49,105 nucleotides of DNA from HGM12587 sp964602445 (GTDB taxonomy: Bacteria > Bacillota > Clostridia > Lachnospirales > Lachnospiraceae): NCBI GenBank assembly GCA_964602445.1, contig CAZRQV010000014.1, forward strand, positions 1 through 49,105, given 5' to 3'. Under the pieces are notes generated by a model that was given only the letters and a program-made list of their open reading frames with translations, searched no databases and had not been told where the DNA came from. Both the position numbers and the translations under genes were made by a program. This document shows positions 35,693 through 43,840 of this stretch, in pieces. The first letter of the stretch is position 1. The number at the start of each line of letters is the position of its first letter.

Positions 35693-37425
35693 TATTCTTC
35701 AGCTCCTTTCTTCTGTAATTCATAGATTTCTCTATAAATTTCATTATTTTTCAGTAATTCTTCATGAGTACCGAATCCATCCACTGTTCCCTGATTTAAT
35801 ACGAGAATATGATCCGCATCTTCTACGGAAGAAATACGCTGCGCAATGATAATCTTCGTTGTATCCGGAATTTCTTCTCTGAATGCTTTTCTGATCTTTG
35901 CATCTGTTGCTGTATCAACTGCACTTGTAGAATCATCGAGAATCAGGATCTTCGGTTTTTTCAGCAATGCTCTGGCAATACAAAGTCTCTGTTTCTGACC
36001 GCCGGATACGTTCGTACCGCCTCGTTCAATCTTTGTTTCATAGCCATCCGGAAAGCTTTCCACGAAATCTGCTGCCTGTGCAAGCTCACAAGCATGTTTT
36101 GCTTCTTCTAACGTTGCATTTTCATTTCCCCAGCGCAGATTATCTAAAATCGTTCCGGAGAACAGTACATTTTTCTGCAGTACCATCGAAACTTCATTAC
36201 GAAGAACATCCATATCATAATCACGGACATCCACGCCGCCGACCTTTACAGAACCTTCGGAAACTTCATACAATCTCGGAATCAGCTGCACCAGTGTTGA
36301 TTTCGAACTTCCTGTACCGCCGATGATACCGATGGTTTCACCGGATTTGATATGAAGTTCTATATTTTCCAATACATTCTTATCTACATCACCGCTGTAG
36401 CGGAAAGATACGTTTTCAAAATCGATGGAACCATCTGCCACTTCTCTGACTGCTTTCGTCGCTGATGGATTCTGGATCGTACTTTCTTCATCCAGTACTT
36501 CCAAAATACGGTCTGCAGATGTTTTTGCCATCGTCAGCATAACAAAGATCATGGAGATCATCATTAAGCTCATAAGAATCTGTGAAGTATAGGTAAACAG
36601 ACTCATCAATGTTCCTGTAGTCATGCTTCCTCCTACAATGCTCTTTGCACCGAGCCAGGAAATCAGCAAGATACAGCTGTACATAGTCAGCTGCATGACC
36701 GGACTGTTAAACATAATGATCTTTTCTGCAGAAAGAGACAGATCTTTTAACTTTCCGGATTCTTTTAAGAATTTATCTGTTTCATGCTGTTCTCTCACAT
36801 ATGCCTTTACGACACGGATTCCGGAAAGGTTTTCCTGTACGCTTGCATTCAGATTGTCATACTGAGTAAACATCTTGCGGAATTTCGGAAATGCCTGACT
36901 AACGATTGTTCCCAGTACCAGCCCTAAAAATACCAGTGCTACTAAGAAGATCCAGGAAACCTGCGGTGCCAGTTTCAGTGTCATGATCAAAGAGAAGATC
37001 AACATAAATGGAGCTCGTACACAGATACGGATCATCATCTGAAACGCTTGCTGCACGTTGGTAACGTCTGTTGTCATACGGGTTACCAGACCGGCAGTTG
37101 AAAATTTATCAATGTTTGCAAAGGAAAACGTCTGAATTTTTGCAAACATCGCCCTTCTTAAGTTTCTCGCAAATCCATTGGATGCGACTGCTGCATATCT
37201 GCCGCACAATGCACCTCCCGCAAGAGACATCATGGCAACTACCAGCATCAGAAGTCCCATTTTTACTACATAACTCATGTTTCCTACATTGACACCATGA
37301 TCAATGACTTGTGCCATCAGCATTGGTAAAATAACTTCCATGATTACTTCGACTGCAATACAGATAGGAGATAATATGGTTTCTTTTTTAAAGTCTCCTA
37401 TGTAAGCTGCTAATTTTTTAATCAT
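35692..37425 (-). CDS. ABC exporter half-transporter, degenerate-site subunit
   Basis: Start 37425 (577 aa, MIKKLAAYIGDFKKE) has AAGGAGG 5 bases upstream, located inside the end of the MarR gene; the frame also extends to 37455. Six-helix domain, then a nucleotide-binding domain: Walker A GGTGSSKSTL, signature VSGGQKQRL, Walker B ILILDDSTSA. Asp replaces the catalytic Glu here, the mark of the degenerate site in heterodimeric exporters such as TM287/288, and IIIAQRISSV replaces the H-loop His by Gln. The partner gene has the intact version of both, which strongly supports a heterodimer. Confidence 0.92.
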   Translation of the reverse strand: MIKKLAAYIGDFKKETILSPICIAVEVIMEVILPMLMAQVIDHGVNVGNMSYVVKMGLLMLVVAMMSLAGGALCGRYAAVASNGFARNLRRAMFAKIQTFSFANIDKFSTAGLVTRMTTDVTNVQQAFQMMIRICVRAPFMLIFSLIMTLKLAPQVSWIFLVALVFLGLVLGTIVSQAFPKFRKMFTQYDNLNASVQENLSGIRVVKAYVREQHETDKFLKESGKLKDLSLSAEKIIMFNSPVMQLTMYSCILLISWLGAKSIVGGSMTTGTLMSLFTYTSQILMSLMMISMIFVMLTMAKTSADRILEVLDEESTIQNPSATKAVREVADGSIDFENVSFRYSGDVDKNVLENIELHIKSGETIGIIGGTGSSKSTLVQLIPRLYEVSEGSVKVGGVDVRDYDMDVLRNEVSMVLQKNVLFSGTILDNLRWGNENATLEEAKHACELAQAADFVESFPDGYETKIERGGTNVSGGQKQRLCIARALLKKPKILILDDSTSAVDTATDAKIRKAFREEIPDTTKIIIAQRISSVEDADHILVLNQGTVDGFGTHEELLKNNEIYREIYELQKKGAEE

Positions 37426-37918
37426 TTTTTTCCTCCTTACTGTTGTATAATTCAATCGCCTTTCGGTCGATTCTACTCATATAATCTAAAAACTGATGAA
37501 ATTCTTCCTCTGAAAAAAGCATTCGGATTTCATGCTCAATATTGTCCAGCACTTCCCGGTTAAAACCTTGCAGTCTTCTTGCTTCCTCTGTCAGCACCAG
37601 CTTTTTGATTCTTGCATCCCCCTGAACACTTTCACGGATCAGCAACCCTTTTTTTTCCATCGTCTGCAGCAAACTGGTTACGGAAGAACGTTTGATTCGA
37701 AGAACCTCTTCAATATCCCGCTGAAGAACATCCCGTCCGTTTTTTTCTTCCATATAAATATATCCAATCAGCCTTGACTGAATTCCTGTCAAACCATTGA
37801 CAGACATTGCCATATTAAAAAAATACCTCAGATTTCTGCTGACATCCAGAACACATTTGACTGGTGCACCACCATGCTCTTTTTCCCAGCTTTCTCCCCT
37901 ATTATATGTGGGCTTCAT
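37418..37918 (-). CDS. MarR-family transcriptional regulator of the ABC exporter
   Basis: 166 residues. Winged helix-turn-helix: RDIEEVLRIKRSSVTSLLQTM, wing KKGLLIRESVQGDARIKKLVL, flanked by dimerisation helices. The start at 37918 has GGGAG 5 bases upstream; the frame also extends to 37975. The gene end overlaps the first ABC gene by 8 bases, so translation is coupled. The layout (MarR first, two ABC half-transporters after) is a common self-regulated multidrug exporter operon. A 35-base imperfect palindrome in its leader is the likely operator. Confidence 0.9.
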   Translation of the reverse strand: MKPTYNRGESWEKEHGGAPVKCVLDVSRNLRYFFNMAMSVNGLTGIQSRLIGYIYMEEKNGRDVLQRDIEEVLRIKRSSVTSLLQTMEKKGLLIRESVQGDARIKKLVLTEEARRLQGFNREVLDNIEHEIRMLFSEEEFHQFLDYMSRIDRKAIELYNSKEEKND

Positions 37919-37934
37919 ACATTCTCCCTTCTGA

Positions 37935-37969
37935 AATGTTCGAATTCTAATTGTTTGATTTCTAACATT
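37935..37969. promoter_or_regulatory. Candidate MarR operator (inverted repeat)
   Basis: AATGTTCGAATTC at 37935-37947 and its near-complement GATTTCTAACATT at 37957-37969 (11 of 13 positions pair, 9-base centre). It lies between the promoter and the regulator start, where binding would block transcription. Confidence 0.55.
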
Positions 37970-37980
37970 AAGCATTGGCT

Positions 37981-38009
37981 AGTATACTTCCTATTTTTTT
38001 TAATGTCAA
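37981..38009 (-). promoter_or_regulatory. Promoter of the MarR-ABC exporter operon
   Basis: TTGACA (38004-38009), 17-base spacer, TATACT (37981-37986) on the minus strand. Confidence 0.85.
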
Positions 38010-38133
38010 TAAAAACAAATTTTTTTCATACTTTTTTCATATTTTATATGATTTAAAATATCTTCGCCTTTTATGTCAATAGGAAGGTCATTTTCTTTCC
38101 TGCTCTGATATCCTAAGGTCTTTTCTATAAATC

Positions 38134-38178
38134 AAAAACTTTCACAGCAACAGACTTTTACTGTGAAAGTTTTTCTTT
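38134..38178 (-). terminator. Terminator of the M28 peptidase gene
   Basis: AAAAACTTTCACAG/CTGTGAAAGTTTTT stem with a 13-base loop; U-rich on both strands, 17 bases after the peptidase stop. Confidence 0.8.
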
Positions 38179-38194
38179 ATTACTCTATCGTATT

Positions 38195-39421
38195 TTAAAC
38201 AGATTCTTTTCTTTTTCTGTAAAGATATTCGTCTAACTGTTTTTTAATATCCTCCGGAATTTCTCTTGCCACCGGGCATACTGCCGCATTGGCAAAACGA
38301 TTGGTAAATTCAGCCACAAAATCAATATCCTTCTGCAGCTGTTCCGTCGACATTACCTCCATCAGATCATAACGACAATGAATCGGTGCTACACGATCAC
38401 TGGCAATCCTTGCAAAAGAAACTGCAGGAACTCCCTGATCGGCAAATGGGGTAGAATCACTGGAATAAACACCGGTCTTTGCACTAACCGGGAATCCTTT
38501 TTCTGCACCCATATAAGAAATATATCCTGCTAATTTTTCTTCTGCTGAAACGCATGATATGAATTTACCCATATAGGTTCCGATCATATCAAGATTAATA
38601 TTCAGCACCATTTTTTCCAGTTCTTCCGCATGATCCCGCACATATGCTTTGGAACCTAACAGCCCGCGTTCTTCGCTGCCGCAGAATACAAAACGAAGTC
38701 CATAATTATTTTTTCCCTCTTTCATCTGTTCCATAATTCCAAGCAATCCGGCACAGCCGCTCATGTTGTCATATGCTCCATGAGAAAGGGAGGTCGTATC
38801 ATAATGTGCTGTCAAAACAATCATTTCGTCTCTTTTTCCCGGAATTTCTGCTACTACATTGTGAGAATTTCCTTCATATTCCTTCTGCTGGATTTCCAGA
38901 CGAATCTTCTGTACCTTATTTTTTACTAATTTCACTGCATCTTCTGCATGGATCATTGCACACAGTACTTTTCGTGCATCTCCCACAACAGCGGCACGAA
39001 GATCTCGCTGATCGATATCTCTGTTCGGCAAGTGAAGATCACCGCACTGGAAAAGGATTCCCTTTGCGCCCGCTTTCATCAAATCCTGATAAGTAAAAAA
39101 TGTCACTCCCTGTGCATCCATTAAAACAATTTTATCTTTTGCACCGGCAAGAGACACCGGATCTGTACCCGGCATATAGTAAAGTTCCCCTTCTACACTC
39201 CCGCTTCCGCAGCACTGCAGTGCTTTACAAGTGATTTTTTCTCCATCTGCGTACAAATGAACTGCTTCAATCTCGCCCATCGCCACCGGAAAGGCTTCGA
39301 TCACCGCATTTACTCCCATCGCTTCACACTGCTGTTTTAGATACTCTGCTACCTGTAATTCTTCCTTTGTACCACTGGAATGGACAAAATCTGTATCTGT
39401 AAAAATTTTTTCTAAATTCAT
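38195..39421 (-). CDS. M28-family zinc metallopeptidase (aminopeptidase type)
   Basis: All di-zinc ligand motifs are present: TAHYDTTS (His), GAYDNMSG (bridging Asp), GSEERGLLG (catalytic and ligand Glu), NLDMIG (Asp) and IHCRYD (His). An inserted PA-like domain lies in the N-terminal half (about 60-170). There is no signal peptide, so it is probably cytoplasmic, acting on short peptides. Length 408. RBS AGGAGG 5 bases before ATG. Monocistronic, with a palindrome over its promoter. Exact substrate preference cannot be told. Confidence 0.9.
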   Translation of the reverse strand: MNLEKIFTDTDFVHSSGTKEELQVAEYLKQQCEAMGVNAVIEAFPVAMGEIEAVHLYADGEKITCKALQCCGSGSVEGELYYMPGTDPVSLAGAKDKIVLMDAQGVTFFTYQDLMKAGAKGILFQCGDLHLPNRDIDQRDLRAAVVGDARKVLCAMIHAEDAVKLVKNKVQKIRLEIQQKEYEGNSHNVVAEIPGKRDEMIVLTAHYDTTSLSHGAYDNMSGCAGLLGIMEQMKEGKNNYGLRFVFCGSEERGLLGSKAYVRDHAEELEKMVLNINLDMIGTYMGKFISCVSAEEKLAGYISYMGAEKGFPVSAKTGVYSSDSTPFADQGVPAVSFARIASDRVAPIHCRYDLMEVMSTEQLQKDIDFVAEFTNRFANAAVCPVAREIPEDIKKQLDEYLYRKRKESV

Positions 39422-39459
39422 TAGTTCCTCCTAAGATTCTTTTTCCAAGTATTTTATGT

Positions 39460-39490
39460 ATTATAGCATATCTTGTAGAAAATGATATGC
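39460..39490 (-). promoter_or_regulatory. M28 peptidase promoter with abutting inverted repeat
   Basis: -10 TATAAT (39460-39465, minus strand). Directly upstream is GCATATC-N11-GATATGC (39466-39490), a perfect 7-base inverted repeat covering the -35 region, which otherwise lacks a good -35 box. This could be an activator or repressor site. Confidence 0.55.
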
Positions 39491-39534
39491 TAATTTTTTC
39501 AAATCAAATTGGACAAAATTGACTCAAAAAATAG

Positions 39535-39563
39535 TTGACAGAAAACCACACTAGGAATACTAT
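39535..39563 (+). promoter_or_regulatory. Plus-strand promoter with no ORF downstream
   Basis: Perfect TTGACA (39535-39540), 17-base spacer, TACTAT (39558-39563). The next plus-strand gene is luxS, almost 4 kb away, but a terminator with six U follows after about 110 bases. Confidence 0.5.
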
Positions 39564-39569
39564 AAAACG

Positions 39570-39683
39570 ATTTAGAATTTTAATTCTATAAAACATCACT
39601 AGAAATAAAAATAGATTCTAAATAACAGCAAAACAGCAGATGTCCCTCAAATATTTTAAATAGTACATCTGCTGTTTTTTATT
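39570..39683 (+). ncRNA. Candidate small RNA of about 110 nt
   Basis: Predicted start from the promoter at 39535-39563; end at the stem AAACAGCAGATGT/ACATCTGCTGTTT followed by TTTTTTATTT. No ORF with a start and RBS is seen inside. It contains an AGAAT..ATTCT inverted repeat. The sequence is very AT-rich, so the promoter may be a chance match. Confidence 0.3.
39631..39683. terminator. Terminator (best U-tract on the plus strand; also downstream of the antiterminator gene)
   Basis: AAACAGCAGATGT/ACATCTGCTGTTT with an AT-rich loop. The plus strand has a run of six U followed by ATTT; the minus strand has only TTTTGC. Outer arms are shared with the terminator at 17890-17934. Confidence 0.75.
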
Positions 39684-39716
39684 TACTAATCAAAATCTGT
39701 ATTGCATGTCTGCATC

Positions 39717-40550
39717 TTATTCTTTCATGGAAACTCGTTCGATATGCATTGCCAGATAACCAATTTCCACATCACTTAACGTTTTGTGAAGTTCCTGTCC
39801 CAACTGGGTACACACATCCTCTGCTATGGCATAGGATTTTGGGAATTTAATGGACATATAGTCATTCATATTTAACTTCAGTTTTTCCCCTTTCAGCGCA
39901 CGGGCAACCATATACCGGATATGATTCATCAGTCGATTATAAGATAAAGACATGATATCGATTTCCTGTCCTGTTTCATCTTCTACTCTTTTGATACATT
40001 CCCGCACTGTCCGGGCAATCTGCATAGACAATGCTACATTTTCATCTTCGATGGCGGAATGGATATGCAGTGCCACATATCCAATCTCGTGCTCATCAAT
40101 CTCCACCTGAAGCATTTCCCATAAAATATCTTTCAGACATTCTGCCGTCTTATATTCCATATGGAATAACGCACGGATGTCATCTGTCAATGGATTACTG
40201 ATCTGCTCCTTTGCCCGGATTCGCTGAACCGCAAAGGCAATATGATCCGCCATAGGGAAAAGAATTCTTTTATCGATTTTCCCGAAAACTTCTTCACTTT
40301 TCGACAAAACTTTCTCTGCAATTTCCAGATAAACCGGATCAATTCCTTTGACCAGTTCCATGGCTTTCCCACGTTCTGTCTGCTCCTGCAGCGAATAGAT
40401 CGTACATTCTGCGTTTTCCGGAATTTCAAATCGTTCACTGACCTTCTTTCCGAAACCGATTCCTTTTCCGATCACAAGATATTCTTGATTATCTTCCATT
40501 GAAATTGCAATGAGCGTATTATGATTTAACGCTTTTCCTACTCTGTACAT
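39717..40550 (-). CDS. BglG/LicT-family transcriptional antiterminator (PRD-containing)
   Basis: Binds a nascent-RNA hairpin (RAT) to prevent termination before PTS genes. An N-terminal co-antiterminator RNA-binding domain (1-55, MYRVGKALNHNTLIAI..EYLVIGKGIGFGKK) is followed by PRD1 (about 65-170, with His in MADHIAFAV and HEIGYVALHIHSA) and PRD2 (about 175-277, with NHIRYMVAR and EIGYLAMHIERV). These His are the sites phosphorylated by PTS proteins in the family. It lies 50 bases after the PTS gene on the same strand, with a RAT-like element in that gene's leader, so it very likely controls the PTS operon. RBS GGGGGG upstream. Confidence 0.92.
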   Translation of the reverse strand: MYRVGKALNHNTLIAISMEDNQEYLVIGKGIGFGKKVSERFEIPENAECTIYSLQEQTERGKAMELVKGIDPVYLEIAEKVLSKSEEVFGKIDKRILFPMADHIAFAVQRIRAKEQISNPLTDDIRALFHMEYKTAECLKDILWEMLQVEIDEHEIGYVALHIHSAIEDENVALSMQIARTVRECIKRVEDETGQEIDIMSLSYNRLMNHIRYMVARALKGEKLKLNMNDYMSIKFPKSYAIAEDVCTQLGQELHKTLSDVEIGYLAMHIERVSMKE

Positions 40551-40600
40551 TCTTTTCCCCCGAAGTTCCTGATCAACAGTTACTTTTCTTTAGTAAATAC

Positions 40601-42715
40601 TTATTTTTCGTAAATGTCAATGGCAAATAACGGCTGACCCATCTTTACTTCTCCATTTGCAAGAAGACGGATCTTCTGATTGTCTTCCAGCTCTGTGCAA
40701 AGAACTGGTGTTGCAAGAGATGGTGCATTTTCTTTTACATATGCAAGATCCACTTTCATCAGCGGTGTGCCTTTCTTTACTTTATCGCCTTCATTTACCA
40801 ATGGTTCAAATCCTTTACCATCTAATTTTACAGTATCAATACCGATATGGATCAGCATTGTCACGCCTGATTCTGTCTGGAATCCGATTGCATGCTTTGT
40901 TCCGAAAATAAAGCAGATTTCTCCATCTTCCGGTGCATAGATCATACCTTCTTCCGGCATTACCATTGCACCATCACCCATCATACGGCCTGCAAATGCA
41001 TCATCCGGAGTTTCAGAAAGATCTGCTGCAGTACCATTGACCGGACTGGAAATGATCACAGTATCTACTACTTTACCGGTTGCTTCTGCTGCTGTTTCTT
41101 CTGCTGCTGTTTCCGCCTGCTGTGGAATATATTCCTCATTTGGCGCATGCATTAAATAATCTTCTAAGTGTGATTTTATCACAGTTACCCTTGGTCCGTA
41201 AATAATCTGAACACCATTTCCTTTATGAACCACACCGGATGCACCCGTTGCTTTTAATGCTGCATCATCTACTAATTCTGCTTTAAATACAGTACAACGA
41301 AGTCTGGTTGCACAGCAGTCTACGTCAGAAATATTTTTCTTTCCGCCAAGACCACGACAGATTGCAGCGGATAATTCATCTTCTGCACCTGCTTTTTTCG
41401 CATTTACATCACTTCTTGTGTAAAGTTTTACTTCTTCATTATCATCACGTCCTGGTGTTTTTAAATCCATCTTCTTAATTAAGAAGGAGAAGAGGAAATA
41501 ATATACTACAAAGTATACCACACCTACGATCACAATCCAGATCCAGTTTGTTTTTGCATTTCCCTGAAGGACACCGAATAAGAACATATCGATTAATCCG
41601 CCGGAGAAAGTCATACCTACACCTACATTAAAGATGTGCATAAACATATATGCAAGACCTGCGAATACACAGTGAACTGCATAAAGCAGAGGAGCTACGA
41701 AAAGGAAGGTAAATTCCAGAGGCTCTGTAATACCTGTCAGCATGGAAGTAAATGCTGCGGAAAGTAAAAGACCGGATACCACTTTTTTCTTTTCCGGTTT
41801 TGCACATCTGTACATTGCTAAAGCTGCTCCCGGAAGACCGAAGATCATTAATGGGAATTTACCAGCCATAAATCTTGTTGCTGATACTGCATACTGCTGT
41901 ACTGTTGGATCTGCAAGCTGTGCGAAGAAAATGTTCTGAGCACCTTCTACTACACGACCGCCGATTTCCATGGTTCCGCCAAGTGCTGTCTGCCAGAATG
42001 GAAGATAGAATACATGATGAAGACCGAATGGGATCAATGCACGTTCCATTAAACCGTATACCCATGTTCCAGCATAACCGGATTCCATAACAACACCGCC
42101 GACAGCATAAATTCCCTGCTGAACAACCGGCCAGATATAGAACATTACGATACCAACGACTACATAAGTAAGACCGCTGACGATTGGAACGAATCTTGTT
42201 CCGCCGAAGAAAGAAAGTACCTGCGGAAGTTCGATCTTGTAAAATTTATTATGAAGTGCTGCAACACCAAGACCAACGATGATACCGCCGAATACACCCA
42301 TCTGTAATGAAGTGATACCACAAACAGATGCTGTCGCACCGCTTAACATTGCTTCTGCACCACCATGACATGTAATCATCGCTGAGATTGATGCATGCAT
42401 GATAAAGAATGCGATTGCTGCAGATAATGCTGCTACTTCTTTTTCTTTCTTTGCCATACCAATGGCTACACCCATAGCAAAAATGATCGGCAGGTTTCCA
42501 AATACGATATCACCAGCCTGGCTCATAACTGTAAGGATTGCGTTTAAAAAGGTTCCCGGACCCATCAGGCCCATCAGACCATATGTCTGAAGTACGGTTT
42601 CATTGGTAAATGAGCTACCAATTCCGAGTAAAAGTCCTGCTACCGGCAGGATTGCGATTGGGAGCATGAAGGAGCGTCCTACACGCTGCAATACACCAAA
42701 AATTTTGTCTTTCAT
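40601..42715 (-). CDS. PTS transporter, EIICBA fusion of the glucose/N-acetylglucosamine family
   Basis: Imports and phosphorylates a hexose across the membrane. Start 42715 (704 aa) has AGGAGG 7 bases upstream; the frame runs to 42745. EIIC (about 1-420) has the family motif GITEPLEFTFLF; EIIB (about 440-530) has the phospho-Cys motif DVDCCATRLRC; an Ala/Glu-rich linker (AETAAEETAAEAT) leads to EIIA (about 560-700) with the phospho-His in LIHIGIDTVKLDG. The domain order C-B-A is that of PtsG-type transporters. Glucose, GlcNAc or maltose-type substrates are all possible. Two hexosaminidases elsewhere in the window make an amino sugar attractive, but this is inference. Confidence 0.9.
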   Translation of the reverse strand: MKDKIFGVLQRVGRSFMLPIAILPVAGLLLGIGSSFTNETVLQTYGLMGLMGPGTFLNAILTVMSQAGDIVFGNLPIIFAMGVAIGMAKKEKEVAALSAAIAFFIMHASISAMITCHGGAEAMLSGATASVCGITSLQMGVFGGIIVGLGVAALHNKFYKIELPQVLSFFGGTRFVPIVSGLTYVVVGIVMFYIWPVVQQGIYAVGGVVMESGYAGTWVYGLMERALIPFGLHHVFYLPFWQTALGGTMEIGGRVVEGAQNIFFAQLADPTVQQYAVSATRFMAGKFPLMIFGLPGAALAMYRCAKPEKKKVVSGLLLSAAFTSMLTGITEPLEFTFLFVAPLLYAVHCVFAGLAYMFMHIFNVGVGMTFSGGLIDMFLFGVLQGNAKTNWIWIVIVGVVYFVVYYFLFSFLIKKMDLKTPGRDDNEEVKLYTRSDVNAKKAGAEDELSAAICRGLGGKKNISDVDCCATRLRCTVFKAELVDDAALKATGASGVVHKGNGVQIIYGPRVTVIKSHLEDYLMHAPNEEYIPQQAETAAEETAAEATGKVVDTVIISSPVNGTAADLSETPDDAFAGRMMGDGAMVMPEEGMIYAPEDGEICFIFGTKHAIGFQTESGVTMLIHIGIDTVKLDGKGFEPLVNEGDKVKKGTPLMKVDLAYVKENAPSLATPVLCTELEDNQKIRLLANGEVKMGQPLFAIDIYEK

Positions 42716-42840
42716 GACAATTCCTCCTGATTTTCCGAATGACACGCCATTTTTTTAATCAGTATGTGCTTTTTTGGTATTTTTACGCACAAAAAAAGAC
42801 ACCAACTGCGTGAACATTCTAAATTAATAAAAATATCCAT

Positions 42841-42885
42841 GCATAGTTAATGCCTGCCTACCAGTAACATACTACGTCACTGGTG
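42841..42885 (-). promoter_or_regulatory. RAT-type antiterminator element with a competing hairpin
   Basis: The minus strand reads TGTTACTG-gtag-GCAGGCATTAAC, close to the BglG/LicT RAT pattern (TGTTACTG..GGCAGGCAaAACC). Paired TAGT/ACTA and CTG/CAG stems are separated by internal loops, as in known RATs. The same GTTACTG can instead pair in a perfect-register stem CCAGTGAC/GTTACTGG (8 pairs, loop GTAGTAT) at the mRNA 5' end, which excludes the RAT fold. A U7 run follows at about 42791-42797. Confidence 0.7.
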
Positions 42886-42888
42886 TTG

Positions 42889-42918
42889 ATACTACCACTT
42901 TCCATTCCTTTTTGTCAA
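42889..42918 (-). promoter_or_regulatory. Promoter of the PTS-antiterminator operon
   Basis: TTGACA (42913-42918), 18-base spacer ending in TGG, TAGTAT (42889-42894). The rest of the 42716-43273 gap holds the RAT leader and the luxS promoter and leader; 42920-43100 shows no other signal. Confidence 0.7.
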
Positions 42919-43101
42919 TACATTTTTTATGTTTTTTTACTTTACACCGTTCATAGCAACATCGTTTCATACATACAGAGGATCGTTGTTTAATTAAAAT
43001 TTTCATGTTTGGTGCAGAAAGAGTAATTAATCGCATCGCTTTTAGCAGTATAAACAGTTGCAAAGAACACTTGCAGACACAGTCTCACAACAATCAGCTA
43101 C

Positions 43102-43130
43102 TGGACTTGCGTATGTCTTTCTGATAAAAT
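43102..43130 (+). promoter_or_regulatory. Candidate luxS promoter
   Basis: TGGACT (43102-43107), 17-base spacer, TAAAAT (43125-43130). It would start the mRNA near 43137, just before the structured leader. Confidence 0.5.
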
Positions 43131-43151
43131 AGCAGCATACAGATGAAATCA

Positions 43152-43250
43152 CTGATATCTTCTGTTTCTTGTACGTGTAAAAGGACAATTCACCCTTTCA
43201 AAAGTTCTGTATTATCAGCAATGCAAGAAACAGATCAAATTGGATATCAG
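43152..43250 (+). promoter_or_regulatory. Structured luxS leader RNA (unassigned)
   Basis: Two nested perfect stems: CTGATATC (43152-43159) with GATATCAG (43243-43250), and TCTGTTTCTTG (43161-43171) with CAAGAAACAGA (43224-43234), separated by a 1/8 internal loop. The 52-base apical region can form AAAGG/CCTTT. It has no U-tract and ends about 23 bases before the luxS start. It fits no riboswitch class I recognise. Confidence 0.6.
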
Positions 43251-43273
43251 ATTTAAAACAACTGGAGGTATTT

Positions 43274-43753
43274 ATGGAAAAAATCACAAGTTTTACAATA
43301 GACCACATCAAATTACAGCCGGGAGTCTATGTTTCCCGCAAGGATCCTGTCGGAAATGAAACGATCACAACCTTTGATCTTCGTATGACCAGTCCTAACG
43401 AAGAACCGGTGATGAATACTGCTGAAATGCATACGATTGAACATCTGGCTGCTACTTTCTTAAGAAATCACAAAGAATTCGGCAAAAAAGTCATCTACTT
43501 TGGACCAATGGGATGCCGTACCGGATTTTATCTGCTTCTTGCCGGAGATTATGAATCCAAAGACATCATTCCGTTAATGATCGAAATGTGGGAATTTATC
43601 CGGAATTTTAAAGATGAAGTTCCGGGAGCCAGTGCCAAAGACTGCGGCAATTATCTGGACATGAACCTTGGCATGGCAAACTACCTTGCAAAAAAATATT
43701 TAACAGAAGTTCTCTATGATATTTCAGAAGACCGTCTTGTCTATCCGGAATAA
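43274..43753 (+). CDS. luxS: S-ribosylhomocysteine lyase
   Basis: Cleaves S-ribosylhomocysteine to homocysteine and DPD, the autoinducer-2 precursor; part of the activated methyl cycle. Metal ligands are His53 and His57 in HTIEHL and the Cys in KDCGNY; the catalytic Cys is in GPMGCRTGF (about 81). Length 159 is normal. RBS TGGAGG 6 bases before ATG. Monocistronic, with its own terminator; no pfs or methionine genes adjoin. Confidence 0.97.
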   Translation: MEKITSFTIDHIKLQPGVYVSRKDPVGNETITTFDLRMTSPNEEPVMNTAEMHTIEHLAATFLRNHKEFGKKVIYFGPMGCRTGFYLLLAGDYESKDIIPLMIEMWEFIRNFKDEVPGASAKDCGNYLDMNLGMANYLAKKYLTEVLYDISEDRLVYPE

Positions 43754-43774
43754 TTTCTAATTTCTTGAATCTTT

Positions 43775-43809
43775 AAAGGTGAGCCGTAATTTCGCGACTC
43801 ACCTTTTTA
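43775..43809 (+). terminator. Terminator of luxS
   Basis: AAAGGTGAG/CTCACCTTT stem, 14-base loop, followed by TTATTTTT. Confidence 0.85.
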
Positions 43810-43840
43810 TTTTTCAAGTTGTCATATTAAGAACGTCTTT

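Noticed and set aside
43137..43273. SAM-I riboswitch before luxS
   Set aside because: The conserved S-box core and its terminator are absent; only nested stems without those motifs are seen.
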